From Glandiceps talaboti (Eukaryota; Hemichordata; Enteropneusta; Spengelidae), in the NCBI RefSeq assembly GCF_964340395.1, contig NC_135567.1, positions 11,375,984 through 11,389,483 on the forward strand: a stretch of 13,500 bases of DNA, read 5' to 3'. A program made the translations under genes and the position numbers. How positions within the stretch are numbered: position 1 is the first letter of the stretch; each line of letters opens with the position of its first letter. Below the pieces are notes generated by a model. It was not told where the DNA came from and did no database searches. It saw only the letters and a program-made list of their open reading frames with translations. Shown here in pieces: positions 1 through 8,269 of this stretch.

Positions 1-922
1 CAACCCATAACACTAAAGTAAAGCATTTTCTGTATGTACCACAATCGTTTATAGCATCCATATCAAGTACAACCCATAACACCAAAGTAAAGCATTTTCT
101 GTATGTACCACAATCGTTTATAGCATCCATATCAAGTACAACCCATAACACCAAAGTAAAGCATTTTCTGTATGTACCACAATCGTTTATAGCATCCATA
201 TCAAGTACAACCCATAACACCAAAGTAAAGCATTTTCTGTATGTACCACAATCATTAATAACATCCATATCAAGTACAACCCATAACACCAAAATAAAGC
301 ATTTTCTGTATGTACCACAATCATTTATAGCATCCATATCAAGTACAACCCATAACACCAAACTAAAGCATTTTCTGTATGTACCACAATCATTTATAGC
401 ATCCATATCAAGTACAACCCATAACACCAAAGTAAAGCGTTTTCTGTATGTACCACAATCGTTTATAGCATCCATATCAAGTACAACCCATAACACCAAA
501 GTAAAGTGTTTTCTGTATGTATCACAATCGTTTATAGCATCCATATCAAGTACAACCCATAACACCAAAGTAAAGTGTTTTCTGTATGTACCACAATCAT
601 TTATAGCATCCATATCAAGTACAACCCATAACACCAAAGTAAAGTGTTTTCTGTATGTACCACAATCGATTAATTATAGCATCCATATCAAGTACAACCC
701 ATAACACCAAAGTAAAGCGTTTTCTGTATGTACCACAATCGTTTATAGCATCCATATCAAGTACAACCCATAACACCAAAGTAAAGCGTTTTCTGTATGT
801 ACCACAATCGTTTATAGCATCCATATCAAGTACAACCCATAACACCAAAGTAAAGTGTTTTCTGTATGTACCACAATCATTTACAGCATCTACTTCAAGT
901 ACAACCCATGTATGTACCACAG
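1..922. repeat. 69-bp tandem satellite array (about 13 units, cut by the left edge)
   Basis: The repeat landmark ACCCATAAC recurs at 3, 72, 141, 210, 279, 348, 417, 486, 555 and 624, an exact 69-bp period. After one 4-bp insertion (around 669-673, CGATTAATTATAGC in place of CGTTTATAGC) it continues at 697, 766 and 835. A truncated last unit near 904 runs into unique DNA. Units differ by a few substitutions, for example GCATTTT/GCGTTTT/GTGTTTT and ATCGTTT/ATCATTT. The array continues beyond the window start. Because 69 is a multiple of three, any frame without a stop in one unit stays open through many units, so the open frames seen here on both strands are artefacts and not genes. If the SLC35B1 gene extends leftwards, the array would lie in its intron; this is inferred. 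Confidence 0.95.
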
Positions 923-2180
923 GATACAGGATGCAGATTCCATCATTGGAGTAGTGTTCCTACCAACAAACCAACATCAGCTAAACTTTGACCTCTCACA
1001 AATGCAATGGCAACAAACTTTTATGTCTGATTTTCAGGTGATTTTCCCCATGCACGCTAAGACATCCCCTCCCCCGTCAAGTGAGCGTGAAGGGGGAACA
1101 TGTCCTGTAGCTTGGACATTACTATATCTTGTTTGACTGTTTTTATCTGGTGTTGAGACGGAACCTAAGTTTCGATATGAGACTGGCCTAATATTGTCCT
1201 TCAATATGAATATGATTCTGAATCTGAGACCAACTTTACAATGAGATTCAAACAAGATTTTCTATAACACAGGGTCAGTCGTGAGAAGGCGATGATCACC
1301 CAGAACAAAACAAAACGACACAAAACGCTGGAAATAGAGGTAAATAAAGTCATCTAGCTGCTTTCACCACATCAGATTTTAATCAGATTGAGTCCATATT
1401 GTATTTGTGGTCTTTGCACTAATTCTGCGACTCTGATACAGTCCTTTACCCTGGAGCATGCATGTGTACCATCTGTTTCATTAGCATACCCTTGTTTGAG
1501 ACAACCACATATAAACCAATAGATGGCTACACATTCTACGACTAAAATCGCAATTTCTTGCTACATATTCTCGAAGTGACATAAATCGGTTTACAAGATG
1601 CAGACACATTGCACGCCAATCTCTTGGTGTCTGCAAAGTGATATACAGTCCAAAAAAAAAGTTTTAAAAAAATTTTCATATAAAAATAAATGAATAAAAA
1701 AAGCGTGTGAGGGCAAAAAAAAAAATATTTCTGGTTAGCGCCCATTATTTAAATACCCTCACGTCAGTCTTTTTTATTCGGGTTTGACCAGCCCATGCAG
1801 TCTGCAGATCCAGGGGAAACACATAAATAATCGTATCTACTTCAGTGAAGACAACTGCTGAGCCAATCGTGAACAAGCAAATGACATCTGCCCCAACATA
1901 CAAACTTGCTGTAAAGTACTAAATAAAAAGAACAGTAACTGGCATAAATAGTAGATTGAGTGACAGGTTTGATAATTACAAAAAAAAAATAATATGTTTC
2001 TGTAGTCAAAATGTAGGAATACTAAATTGATTCAATCTTGCAAGTGTGCAATTCCTGCTAATATACTGGTGTATGTGTTGTTGCATCATTTGAACTGGAC
2101 ACTAAACTGTAACACTGATAACAGATAGTACAAGTAAAAATATCTTTCTCCTAGTCTGAAGAGTAGACATGGTGAAGAGG
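923..2180. other. Non-coding DNA, probably intron of SLC35B1
   Basis: No convincing exon, RNA gene or complete mobile element is visible. The stretch holds A-rich runs near 1651-1725, a pyrimidine/purine patch at 1066-1098 and one member of a dispersed repeat pair (1270-1386, listed separately). Short open frames here show no recognisable protein motif. I searched the minus strand by eye for the expected second SLC35B1 exon, which should resemble TRGxYG followed by a membrane segment, and did not find it. The intron assignment rests only on the position 3' of the SLC35B1 first exon. Confidence 0.5.
1270..1386 (+). repeat. Dispersed degenerate repeat, copy 1
   Basis: This stretch resembles 6010-6112 in the same orientation. 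Shared blocks in order are CAGGGTCAG, a G/T-rich spacer ending in TCAC, GAACAAAACAAA, CGACACAAAACG, a GAAAAT/GAAATAGAG block, CTTTCACC and TTTAATCA. Copy 1 has an extra segment of about 18 bp before CTTTCACC. It is likely a decayed transposable element family, but no terminal repeats or coding sequence are visible. Confidence 0.6.
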
Positions 2181-2195
2181 ACTAAATGATCCAGA

Positions 2196-2217
2196 GGGGA
2201 GGGAGGGGTGGAGGGGG
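2196..2217 (+). other. G-quadruplex-prone G tract
   Basis: Four runs of 3-5 G are separated by one, one and four bases (GGGG-A-GGG-A-GGGG-TGGA-GGGGG). This meets the usual G3+N1-7 rule for a quadruplex on the plus strand. It lies in the presumed SLC35B1 intron. Formation in the cell is inferred. Confidence 0.6.
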
Positions 2218-2593
2218 AGGTCAAGAACACAAAACAAGCGGAGTAAAAGTGGCCACTCGTGAAAAAAAAAATCTGGCTGATCAAGAAACACACACAACAA
2301 ATAAAGTTGCATAAATGAACGAGTTTTTTGCTCCAAAAAATTAAGTTCCTCTATCGTCAATGACATGTTCAACAGCCAAACACTTTTTTACCCACGTGTC
2401 ATGCCACATCGATAGAATCATAAAAACATGATGTGATCCGAGAGAGGGAATACGTATAGGTGTAACGAATCAACACAAATGTCTTCAGCCATTCACAGAT
2501 CACGCACGGAAACTATATATCATGTAAAGAAATTAAATATGGCGGTAGCAGGAAATAAAAAGTGCCGATCATGATTCACCCCTTACCTCCAAC

Positions 2594-2622
2594 ACCCCCC
2601 ACCCCCCCCCCCACCCCCGCCC
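2594..2622 (-). other. C-rich tract, G-quadruplex-prone on the minus strand
   Basis: Runs of C of six, eleven, five and three bases are split by single A or G bases, giving a G3+ N1 motif on the minus strand, which is the strand of the presumed SLC35B1 transcript. A polymorphic length is likely for such a tract. Confidence 0.55.
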
Positions 2623-2680
2623 TTCCTCTTAGTTTGAATACTCAGATAGGCTATACAGTGAGAGCTAAGTTTACCCAAAG

Positions 2681-2712
2681 CACAGACAAGTTCGCTAACT
2701 AACTTGTCTGTG
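2681..2712. repeat. Perfect 12-bp inverted repeat (hairpin)
   Basis: CACAGACAAGTT at 2681-2692 is followed by an 8-base spacer (CGCTAACT) and its exact reverse complement AACTTGTCTGTG at 2701-2712. Pairing stops at both ends of the stem. It could form a cruciform in DNA or a hairpin in an intronic RNA. No neighbouring target duplication is visible, so I do not call it a transposon end. Confidence 0.8.
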
Positions 2713-2785
2713 GTCAAAGACAATGAACAAGGACTACCTGACCTCGAGTGAACCTTACAAGACATGCAACAGAGCCGGGGGAGTG

Positions 2786-2808
2786 TGTGTGTGTGTGGGG
2801 GGGGGGGG
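2786..2808 (+). repeat. Short (GT)n followed by poly-G
   Basis: A GT dinucleotide run passes directly into ten or more consecutive G bases and then GCGTC. It is a simple compound microsatellite in the presumed SLC35B1 intron and the third G-rich tract in about 600 bp. Confidence 0.8.
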
Positions 2809-3207
2809 CGTCATTATATGTACAGATAACTATATAATATTGAAATTTGGCAGGTCGACTAACAATTGATTGATCTATGGGCCATGCAAAATACTCCAGT
2901 ATATGTTGTTACGTTTTGCTTGCCTCATAACAGCATGGATACATTGTATGCTAATGATTAACTCTACGTGTCTCTATTCAAGTTGGCAATGTTTTGATGT
3001 TTGTAAATTGTGACCTCTGTAGATCTTTTGTCTATATTTAAAAGGACCCGATCACAATACATCATGTCAACCACCGGTGGTTGGAGATAACAATATACAC
3101 TTCGTGAGTACAGCGGTACCAATTAACAGTAACAACAAATTGGAAAGCATACTGTATCGAGAACACGTTGATTTCAGAACCGGAAGTACAATACAATAAA
3201 TACTTAC

Positions 3208-3416
3208 ATCTTTTCTTGTACAATACCGTAGAAAAAATAGCTGATAAATATCCCAAAAAAGCAAGCTAGTAGTTTCAGCCGTGATCCTTCCACGACATCG
3301 GCCTTCATTTTCTTACTTGACCCGTTCGTAGTCGAATTTGACGGTCCCAGATTTTCCGCTTCAGTATGGTCTAACGTCGCCTCCAACTCGAGCGGCGTGC
3401 TACTCTTAGGATTCAT
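3208..3416 (-). CDS. SLC35B1: SLC35B1 homologue, first coding exon (partial gene)
   Basis: SLC35B1 proteins are multi-pass ER membrane carriers of the nucleotide-sugar transporter superfamily; the human protein has been described as an ATP/ADP exchanger feeding the ER lumen. The exon encodes 69 residues plus two bases. Residues 1-45 are polar and rich in S, T, N and E. Residues about 47-66 form a first membrane helix with the pattern CFFGIFISYFFYGIVQEK, which closely matches the start of the family, where the next residues are ITRG. The exon ends in AT just before a strong GTAAGTA donor at 3207, so the split codon starts with AT and would give the expected Ile. The ATG at 3416 is the first Met after an in-frame TAG only two codons upstream. 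The N-terminal tail is about 25-30 residues longer than I recall for human. The other exons are not visible here and should lie to the left. Confidence 0.88.
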
Positions 3417-3640
3417 AGGCTAGTTGTTTTTTTCCCACAAATTCTCCAGACCTTCCGTACCGGCTTGTTGATGACTGGCCACTGCTTAAACCACGTGATC
3501 ATAATCGGCGAATCGGAGAGAGCCACATTTCTGTACGGGCGCTGACATATTGAAAATTTTGAAATTCGTCTAGCGCCACCATTAGATAGTACTGCATATC
3601 TTTTGTTTGATGAATTTAGAAGCGCGCCGCCATGGAAGAG
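3417..3640 (-). promoter_or_regulatory. Probable promoter/5' region of SLC35B1
   Basis: The DNA just upstream of the start codon contains a CACGTG E-box at 3492-3497 and a GCCGCCAT block at 3626-3633, which on the minus strand reads ATGGCGGC, the core of a YY1 site often found near the start of housekeeping genes. No TATA box stands out. The exact transcription start cannot be placed. The plus-strand reading of the same block is a near-ideal Kozak ATG followed after two codons by TAA, so it is not a gene. Confidence 0.35.
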
Positions 3641-4363
3641 TAATGTTTTTACTTTGTTTTACTAGCTAATTAATAGTAGTAATACAGTCTTCACTCGGGC
3701 TCTTCATTTCCCCACTACATGTTAAGCGAATGTGCTCAATTCATGGAAAATACCCCCCCCACACACACATACTTACATTATAATTAAATTATTCTAGGTG
3801 AGAAAAGTTTGTCTTATTTATTGAATCATATTATCATTATGTATAAAAAAATGCATTTGTAATTTTAAAAAAAAACCCACCAACGATCACTGTTTAACAT
3901 ATTAAGATTAGAGGTGAAACAGGTACGGGAATTAGAACGAGAGAGGGCGCCATGCACAATGCCTGTTTACCATACCAAGTGGAACAATTTGGCAGCATAG
4001 TAATTGGGTAATTCCTGTGGCCTCATTTTAATATACTTGACCCGACCCTTTATTGTTTTGTTGCATTTTGGTGCTGTAGTAAACATGATAATTTTTTTTT
4101 TTTACATTTTTGTTAAATTTTGACTCTGGCCTTTGTTATTGAATATATATTTTTTTTTACATTTTTTTTTACATTTTGTCTCTGGCCTTATTTATTATAG
4201 AAATTTGTCGTTGCCATCAAAACCTTTAATTTTTTTTGTATGTAGTTGAATTGTGAAATAGTATTCTAATCTGAACGATCCGCGACTTGTTATCCAATAA
4301 AGATTAATATGTATACACAAGAAAACACCAAAGGTAAGGTCTAAAAAAATAATTGTTTGGTTC
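3641..4363. other. Intergenic DNA without visible gene
   Basis: This is AT-rich sequence with poly-T and poly-A runs. Two imperfect copies of a T-rich segment ending in CTCTGGCCTT occur at about 4102-4134 and 4170-4189, a small local duplication. No splice-bounded open frame or RNA gene is apparent. Confidence 0.6.
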
Positions 4364-4488
4364 CGGTTACCCTAGTCTGTAAGGTACGCCGTGACGGGGC
4401 GCCCTCAAACATCGGCCAACCCCTAGAGGAGCGGAGGCCGGTGAGGGCGGCGAAACATCACGACCTATCTTACAGTCTACGGTTACCC
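4364..4488. mobile_element. Foldback MITE, 107 bp, with 9-bp target site duplication
   Basis: The 9-mer CGGTTACCC stands at 4364-4372 and again at 4480-4488. Between them, 4373-4479 is a GC-rich element whose ends are inverted repeats: TAGTCTGTAAGGTACGCCGT on the left against TAGACTGTAAGATAGGTCGT read from the right (about 19 of 24 positions match over the longer arm). Complementarity continues inwards, with GCCCTCA and CGGCC pairing with CGGCCTC and GAGGGC, so nearly the whole element can fold on itself. It has no coding capacity. A 9-bp duplication is typical of Mutator-like transposons, so the most likely class is a non-autonomous Mutator-like MITE; this class is inferred. Its GC content contrasts sharply with the AT-rich flanks. 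Confidence 0.8.
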
Positions 4489-5209
4489 GACTCCAAGTAG
4501 TTTTTTCCCTGCATAACCGAAACTTTTTTTGACGTATTCAAGAAAAAAATGATAAAATCGCAAACATGTTGTGAAGTCTCACGCACGAAAAATAGTGGAT
4601 GTGGAAACTGACATCAACTTAAAAAGACAATATAAAATTGTTCTTCCAATCTGTAATGGTTGTACATCTGATAGGAAGAAATAAACAACACAGTCCAGAG
4701 ACCGTTTAGAAAACAATGGAAAACCTGAACTAGACACTCACACATGAAGAAAAATAAAATAAAATAAAATAAAATAAAAAATCTACCTACCCCACCTATT
4801 TTAAAATTGACTGTAATCGGAACCACACAATTTTCATTTATATAGTATACGTTAGATCTATAGATAGCCTGTACTCGACGCTAGGTGGCGCTCCAGCTAG
4901 CTCTCTTTCGCCGTGAGCCACGGAGATCCAGCACAACGGATATAGCTAAGTTAACGCCTTGTTAACCCCATATATCATTAAACAACAGCAACAGCATAAT
5001 TATTCGTTGATGGCGCTCCTGTGCTGACACCTGATAGCTAAACAGACTTAATCGAAGAACAGAGGTTCACAAGCCACATTGAAAAAAAAAAAGATTTCTT
5101 TGTACATGTTTGTGTGATTGGGTAATTTTACTCTGGTTGTGAGATAATGTAGAAAATAGTATTTACACGTTATTTTCTTTATATTAGGTTGAACTTCTCA
5201 ATTTCTATG
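4489..5209. other. Intergenic DNA without visible gene
   Basis: This is AT-rich unique sequence. It includes a short A/T pentanucleotide run (listed separately) and a somewhat GC-richer patch at 4870-4935. I see no exon with splice signals and no RNA gene. Confidence 0.6.
4749..4781 (+). repeat. (AAAAT)n microsatellite
   Basis: Five or six AAAAT units run in a row and end in a longer A run. It is a simple repeat. Confidence 0.9.
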
Positions 5210-6005
5210 CTAATATTCTAATATAGTTTGTCTACCATTCTGACGTCACAGATGCTGTAATATAGTCTGTCTACCACTCTGACAGCACAGATAATCTAAT
5301 ATAGTTTGTCTACCCCTATGACGTCACATATACTGTTATATAGTTTATATACCCCTATGACGTAACATATACTGTAATATAGTTTATATACCCCTATGAC
5401 GTAACATATACTGTAATATAGTTTGTGTACCCCTCTGACATTACAGATAATCTAGTTTGTCTACCCTTCTGATACGCTAACATAGTTTTTCTACCCCTCT
5501 GACGTCACATATACTGTAATATAGTTTATCTACCCCTCTGATGTCACAGATACTGTAATGTAGTTTGTCTACTACCCTATGACGTCACATATACTGTAAT
5601 ATAGTTTATCTACCCCTCTGATGTCACAGATACTGTAATGCAGTTTGTCTACCCCTCAGACATCACAGATACTCTAATAAAATGTGTCTATACCCCTCTG
5701 ACGTCACAGATACTATAATATAGTTTATCTACCCCTCTGGTACTCTGGTATAGTTTATCTACCCTCTGGTACTCTAATATAGTTTTATCTACCCCTCTGG
5801 TACTCTAATATAGTTTTATCTACCCCTCTGGTACTCTAATATAGTTTATCTACCCCTCTGGTACTCTAATATAGTTTATCTACCCCTCTGGTACTCTAAT
5901 ATAGTTTATCTACCCCTCTGGTACTCTAATATAGTTTATCTACCCCTCTGGTACTCTAATATAGTTTATCTACCCCTCTGACGTCATGTATACATTAATA
6001 TAGTT
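5210..6005. repeat. 39-40-bp satellite with CRE-like palindromes and a derived 30-bp sub-array
   Basis: The unit core is TAATATAGTTTATCTACCCC followed by TCTGACGTCACAGATACTG. In 5241-5738 the TGACGTCA position recurs about every 39-40 bp (5241, 5280, 5319, 5358, 5397, 5437, then 5500, 5539, 5580, 5619, 5657, 5699) with substitutions. From 5739 to 5978 the period falls to 30 bp: GGTACTCTAA starts near 5739, 5768, 5799, 5830, 5860, 5890, 5920 and 5950. The 30-bp unit equals the longer unit with ACGTCACAGA removed. The array closes with one CRE-bearing unit at 5979. Exact TGACGTCA occurs six times (5241, 5319, 5500, 5580, 5699, 5979). Confidence 0.95.
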
Positions 6006-6009
6006 TATT

Positions 6010-6112
6010 CAGGGTCAGATGTGTGTAGGTGGTGTTCACTTGGAACAAAACAAACGACACAAAACGATGAAAATTGAGACATCTTTCACCTCATACATTA
6101 GAGTTTAATCAC
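6010..6112 (+). repeat. Dispersed degenerate repeat, copy 2
   Basis: This is the partner of 1270-1386, with the same blocks in the same order (CAGGGTCAG, GAACAAAACAAA, CGACACAAAACG, CTTTCACC, TTTAATCA). It starts directly at the end of the CRE-bearing satellite, which suggests the satellite grew next to, or inside, an older interspersed element. Confidence 0.6.
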
Positions 6113-6780
6113 AGATACGTACACACCGGGTGTGATATAGTGTCAATACCTTGAACTTGGCATTGGTTATTATTGACCAAAAGTCAAGAGTAAACGTCCC
6201 TCCCATCACACAACGCTGTACCGAGATCTTATTAGGATATCTGGGGAGAAAGACTCACAAACAACTACATGAATTACTTTTGGTTAAGTGATGTATACAT
6301 TTGCCAACCACAGGAGATTCAACTTACTCCCAATTTTGCTTACAGTCGAAAACCAATATTCCAAATAGATGAGTTTGTCTCCGTGAAACTCTGTTCACGA
6401 CGCGTGTCTTGGCAGAACTATGTCCAAGGCACTGTCTGATCTGCTGTCCATCTCCGTGTTTCTTTTCAAATCTACTGGCCTCTGCCTTGTATACATCTCC
6501 TAACATTTTATTCAAATATCAATCTTCATTCCATAATACAAATGTGGTTAACAAACAATCCCTTCACAATAAGAACGCATTTCTTTACCTTATTTAGAAA
6601 ATGCTTATAAAATGTACAGTTAATTATATTCAATAATAAACAGTTGTATCGTTACTCTGAGTCGTTACAGCTGAATTGATTAGATATTTATCACCTAGAA
6701 GGAACTTGTAAACCCGCCATTTTGAATGTTATAATGGAGTAATTTTTAGACCATATCACGTGATGGAACGATACGATCTA
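6113..6780. other. Unique DNA between satellite arrays; no certain gene
   Basis: On the minus strand a frame at about 6506-6324 is open for some 60 codons, is preceded by an AG acceptor-like site near 6502 and contains a GGAGTAAGT donor-like site near its end. I recognise no protein family in it, and a second frame through the same stretch is also open for about 35 codons, so I do not call an exon. A YY1-like site lies at 6713-6723 and an E-box TCACGTGA near 6756. The 3' untranslated region of the dehydrogenase gene could extend into this stretch; no certain poly(A) signal was placed. Confidence 0.4.
6713..6723 (-). promoter_or_regulatory. YY1-like motif with embedded ATG
   Basis: The minus strand reads AAAATGGCGGG, a close match to the YY1 consensus AANATGGCGGC. 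The ATG opens only a nine-codon frame (MAGLQVPSR, then TGA), unless a GTGATA donor inside it is used. It may mark a promoter or be chance. Confidence 0.3.
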
Positions 6781-6784
6781 AGAT

Positions 6785-7622
6785 AATAAATAGTTAAACC
6801 TATAAAGCAAAGTCACCGGTATTGATTCGACAGTTGTAGCTACACTTATATATAGGCTAACGTATGTAAAAATAATATTTTGGTGAATCCACTTGAACCT
6901 AGGGAGCCTAATTAAATAATTAAACCTATGAAGCAAAGTCACCGGTATTGATTCGACAGTTGTAGCTACACTTATATATAGGCTAACATATATAAAAATG
7001 ATATCATATGATATGTGTTTTTTTATCATATATATACTGATACATATATAATGAATAATATTTCGATGAACCCACTTGAACCTAGAGAGTCTAATTAAAT
7101 AGTTAAACCTATTAAGCAAAGTCACCTGTATTGATTCGACAGTTGTAGCTAAACTTATATAAAATAAGCTAACGTATGTAAAAATAATATTTTGATGAAT
7201 CCACTTGAACCTAGGGAGCTTAATTAAATAGTTAAACCCATAAATTAAAATCACCGGTGTTGATTCGACAGTTGTAACTATTGAGTTATTACAACTAAGG
7301 CAAAAAATGTATTTTGGTGAAGCCACTCGAACCTAGGGAGCGTAATTAAATAGTGCATTCTTATTCAAAACCCACCAAGCAAAGTCAGTGGTATTGATTA
7401 GATAATTCTAACTATTGAGTGATTGAAACTAACAGAAAACTAATATTTTGGTGAAACCACTTGAACTTAGTGAATCTAATAACAATTGATAGTTATTCAA
7501 AACATATTAAGCAAAGTCACTGGTGTTGATTCGATGGTTGTAACTACTTTCAAATAATAATTTGGTGAATCGACTTGAACCTAGGGAGTCTAATCAATTA
7601 GTTGATGATTATTCAAAACTTA
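6785..7622. repeat. About 125-bp satellite reaching the dehydrogenase stop codon (six units)
   Basis: The landmark GGTGAAxCCACTTGAACCTA recurs at about 6880, 7064 (GATGAACCC), 7191, 7314, 7450 and 7562. Between landmarks come TCTAATTAAATAGTTAAACC or a variant, AGCAAAGTCACCGGTATTGA and TTCGACAGTTGTAGCTA. Spacings are about 184, 127, 123, 136 and 112 bp; the 184-bp unit carries an extra AT-rich segment at about 6990-7050 with the palindrome ATATCATATGATAT. The block TTATTCAAAAC occurs at about 7351, 7494 and 7609; in the last copy it is the reverse complement of the final codons and stop of the dehydrogenase gene. The array therefore occupies the 3' untranslated region. Confidence 0.9.
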
Positions 7623-7719
7623 TTATTGCTCTTCCAGTGATTTCTCCTCTCTTTAACTTCTCAATAATTGCCTGTGTATCTTCCAGCTTATGTAAACTGT
7701 ACTGTGATAATGGTGTTAT
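7609..7719 (-). CDS. MDR alcohol dehydrogenase, last coding exon
   Basis: This exon encodes 36 residues and the TAA stop. It begins right after a TTCACAG acceptor in phase 0 with ITPLSQYSLHKLEDTQ and ends in KRGEITGRAIISFE. This is the standard end of zinc alcohol dehydrogenases: the segment after the last strand of the Rossmann domain, the helix in which residues like LED-x-x-x-A/I-I-x-x-L pack, and the G-x-I-x-G-R-A/V closing strand. The stop codon and the last codons (GTTTTGAATAA on the minus strand) are also part of the neighbouring satellite unit, so the coding end has either been captured by, or has seeded, the array. Confidence 0.9.
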   Translation of the reverse strand: MTPLSQYSLHKLEDTQAIIEKLKRGEITGRAIISFE

Positions 7720-7749
7720 CTGTGAACAGAGAAAACAAAATACATAGGT

Positions 7750-7996
7750 AATGAATAAATACATACATACATACATACATACATACATACATACATACAT
7801 ACATACATACATACATACATACATACATACATAAACACACACACACACACACAGGCATGCATGCATGCATGCATGCATACATACATACATACATACATAC
7901 ATACATACATACATACATACATACATACATACATACATACATACAAACATACACACACACACACACACACACACAGGCATGCATGCATGCATGCAT

Positions 7997-8035
<39 letters not shown>

Positions 8036-8236
8036 GGCAGGCAAACATACATGCATACATACATACATACATACATACATACATACATACATACATACAT
8101 ACATACATACATACATACATACACACACATAAATACATACATACATAAACACACACACACACAGACAGGCATGCATGCATGCATGCATGCATACATACAT
8201 ACATACATACATACATACATACATACATACATACAT

Positions 8237-8269
<33 letters not shown>

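Noticed and set aside
1-922. CRISPR-like regular repeats
   Set aside because: The unit is repeated in full with no unique spacers between copies, and the genome is eukaryotic. It is a satellite.
615-954. Repeat protein frames in the 69-bp array
   Set aside because: The period is a multiple of three, and frames are open on both strands. There is no start context, splice signal or recognisable motif.
2583-2765. Short minus-strand frame ending in a run of Gly
   Set aside because: The Gly run is the poly-C tract. No homology is recognised and the stretch overlaps the perfect hairpin.
3626-3645. Plus-strand gene start with ideal Kozak context (GCCGCCATGG)
   Set aside because: The frame stops after ATG GAA GAG at TAA. 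The block is better read as a YY1-like site in the SLC35B1 upstream region.
4614-4826. Phe-rich minus-strand frame resembling a membrane protein
   Set aside because: The hydrophobic stretch is the translation of the AAAAT microsatellite, and the flanks show no motif.
5210-6005. CRISPR-like array with short regular units
   Set aside because: Both halves of each unit are repeated, with no variable spacers. It is a satellite with a deletion variant.
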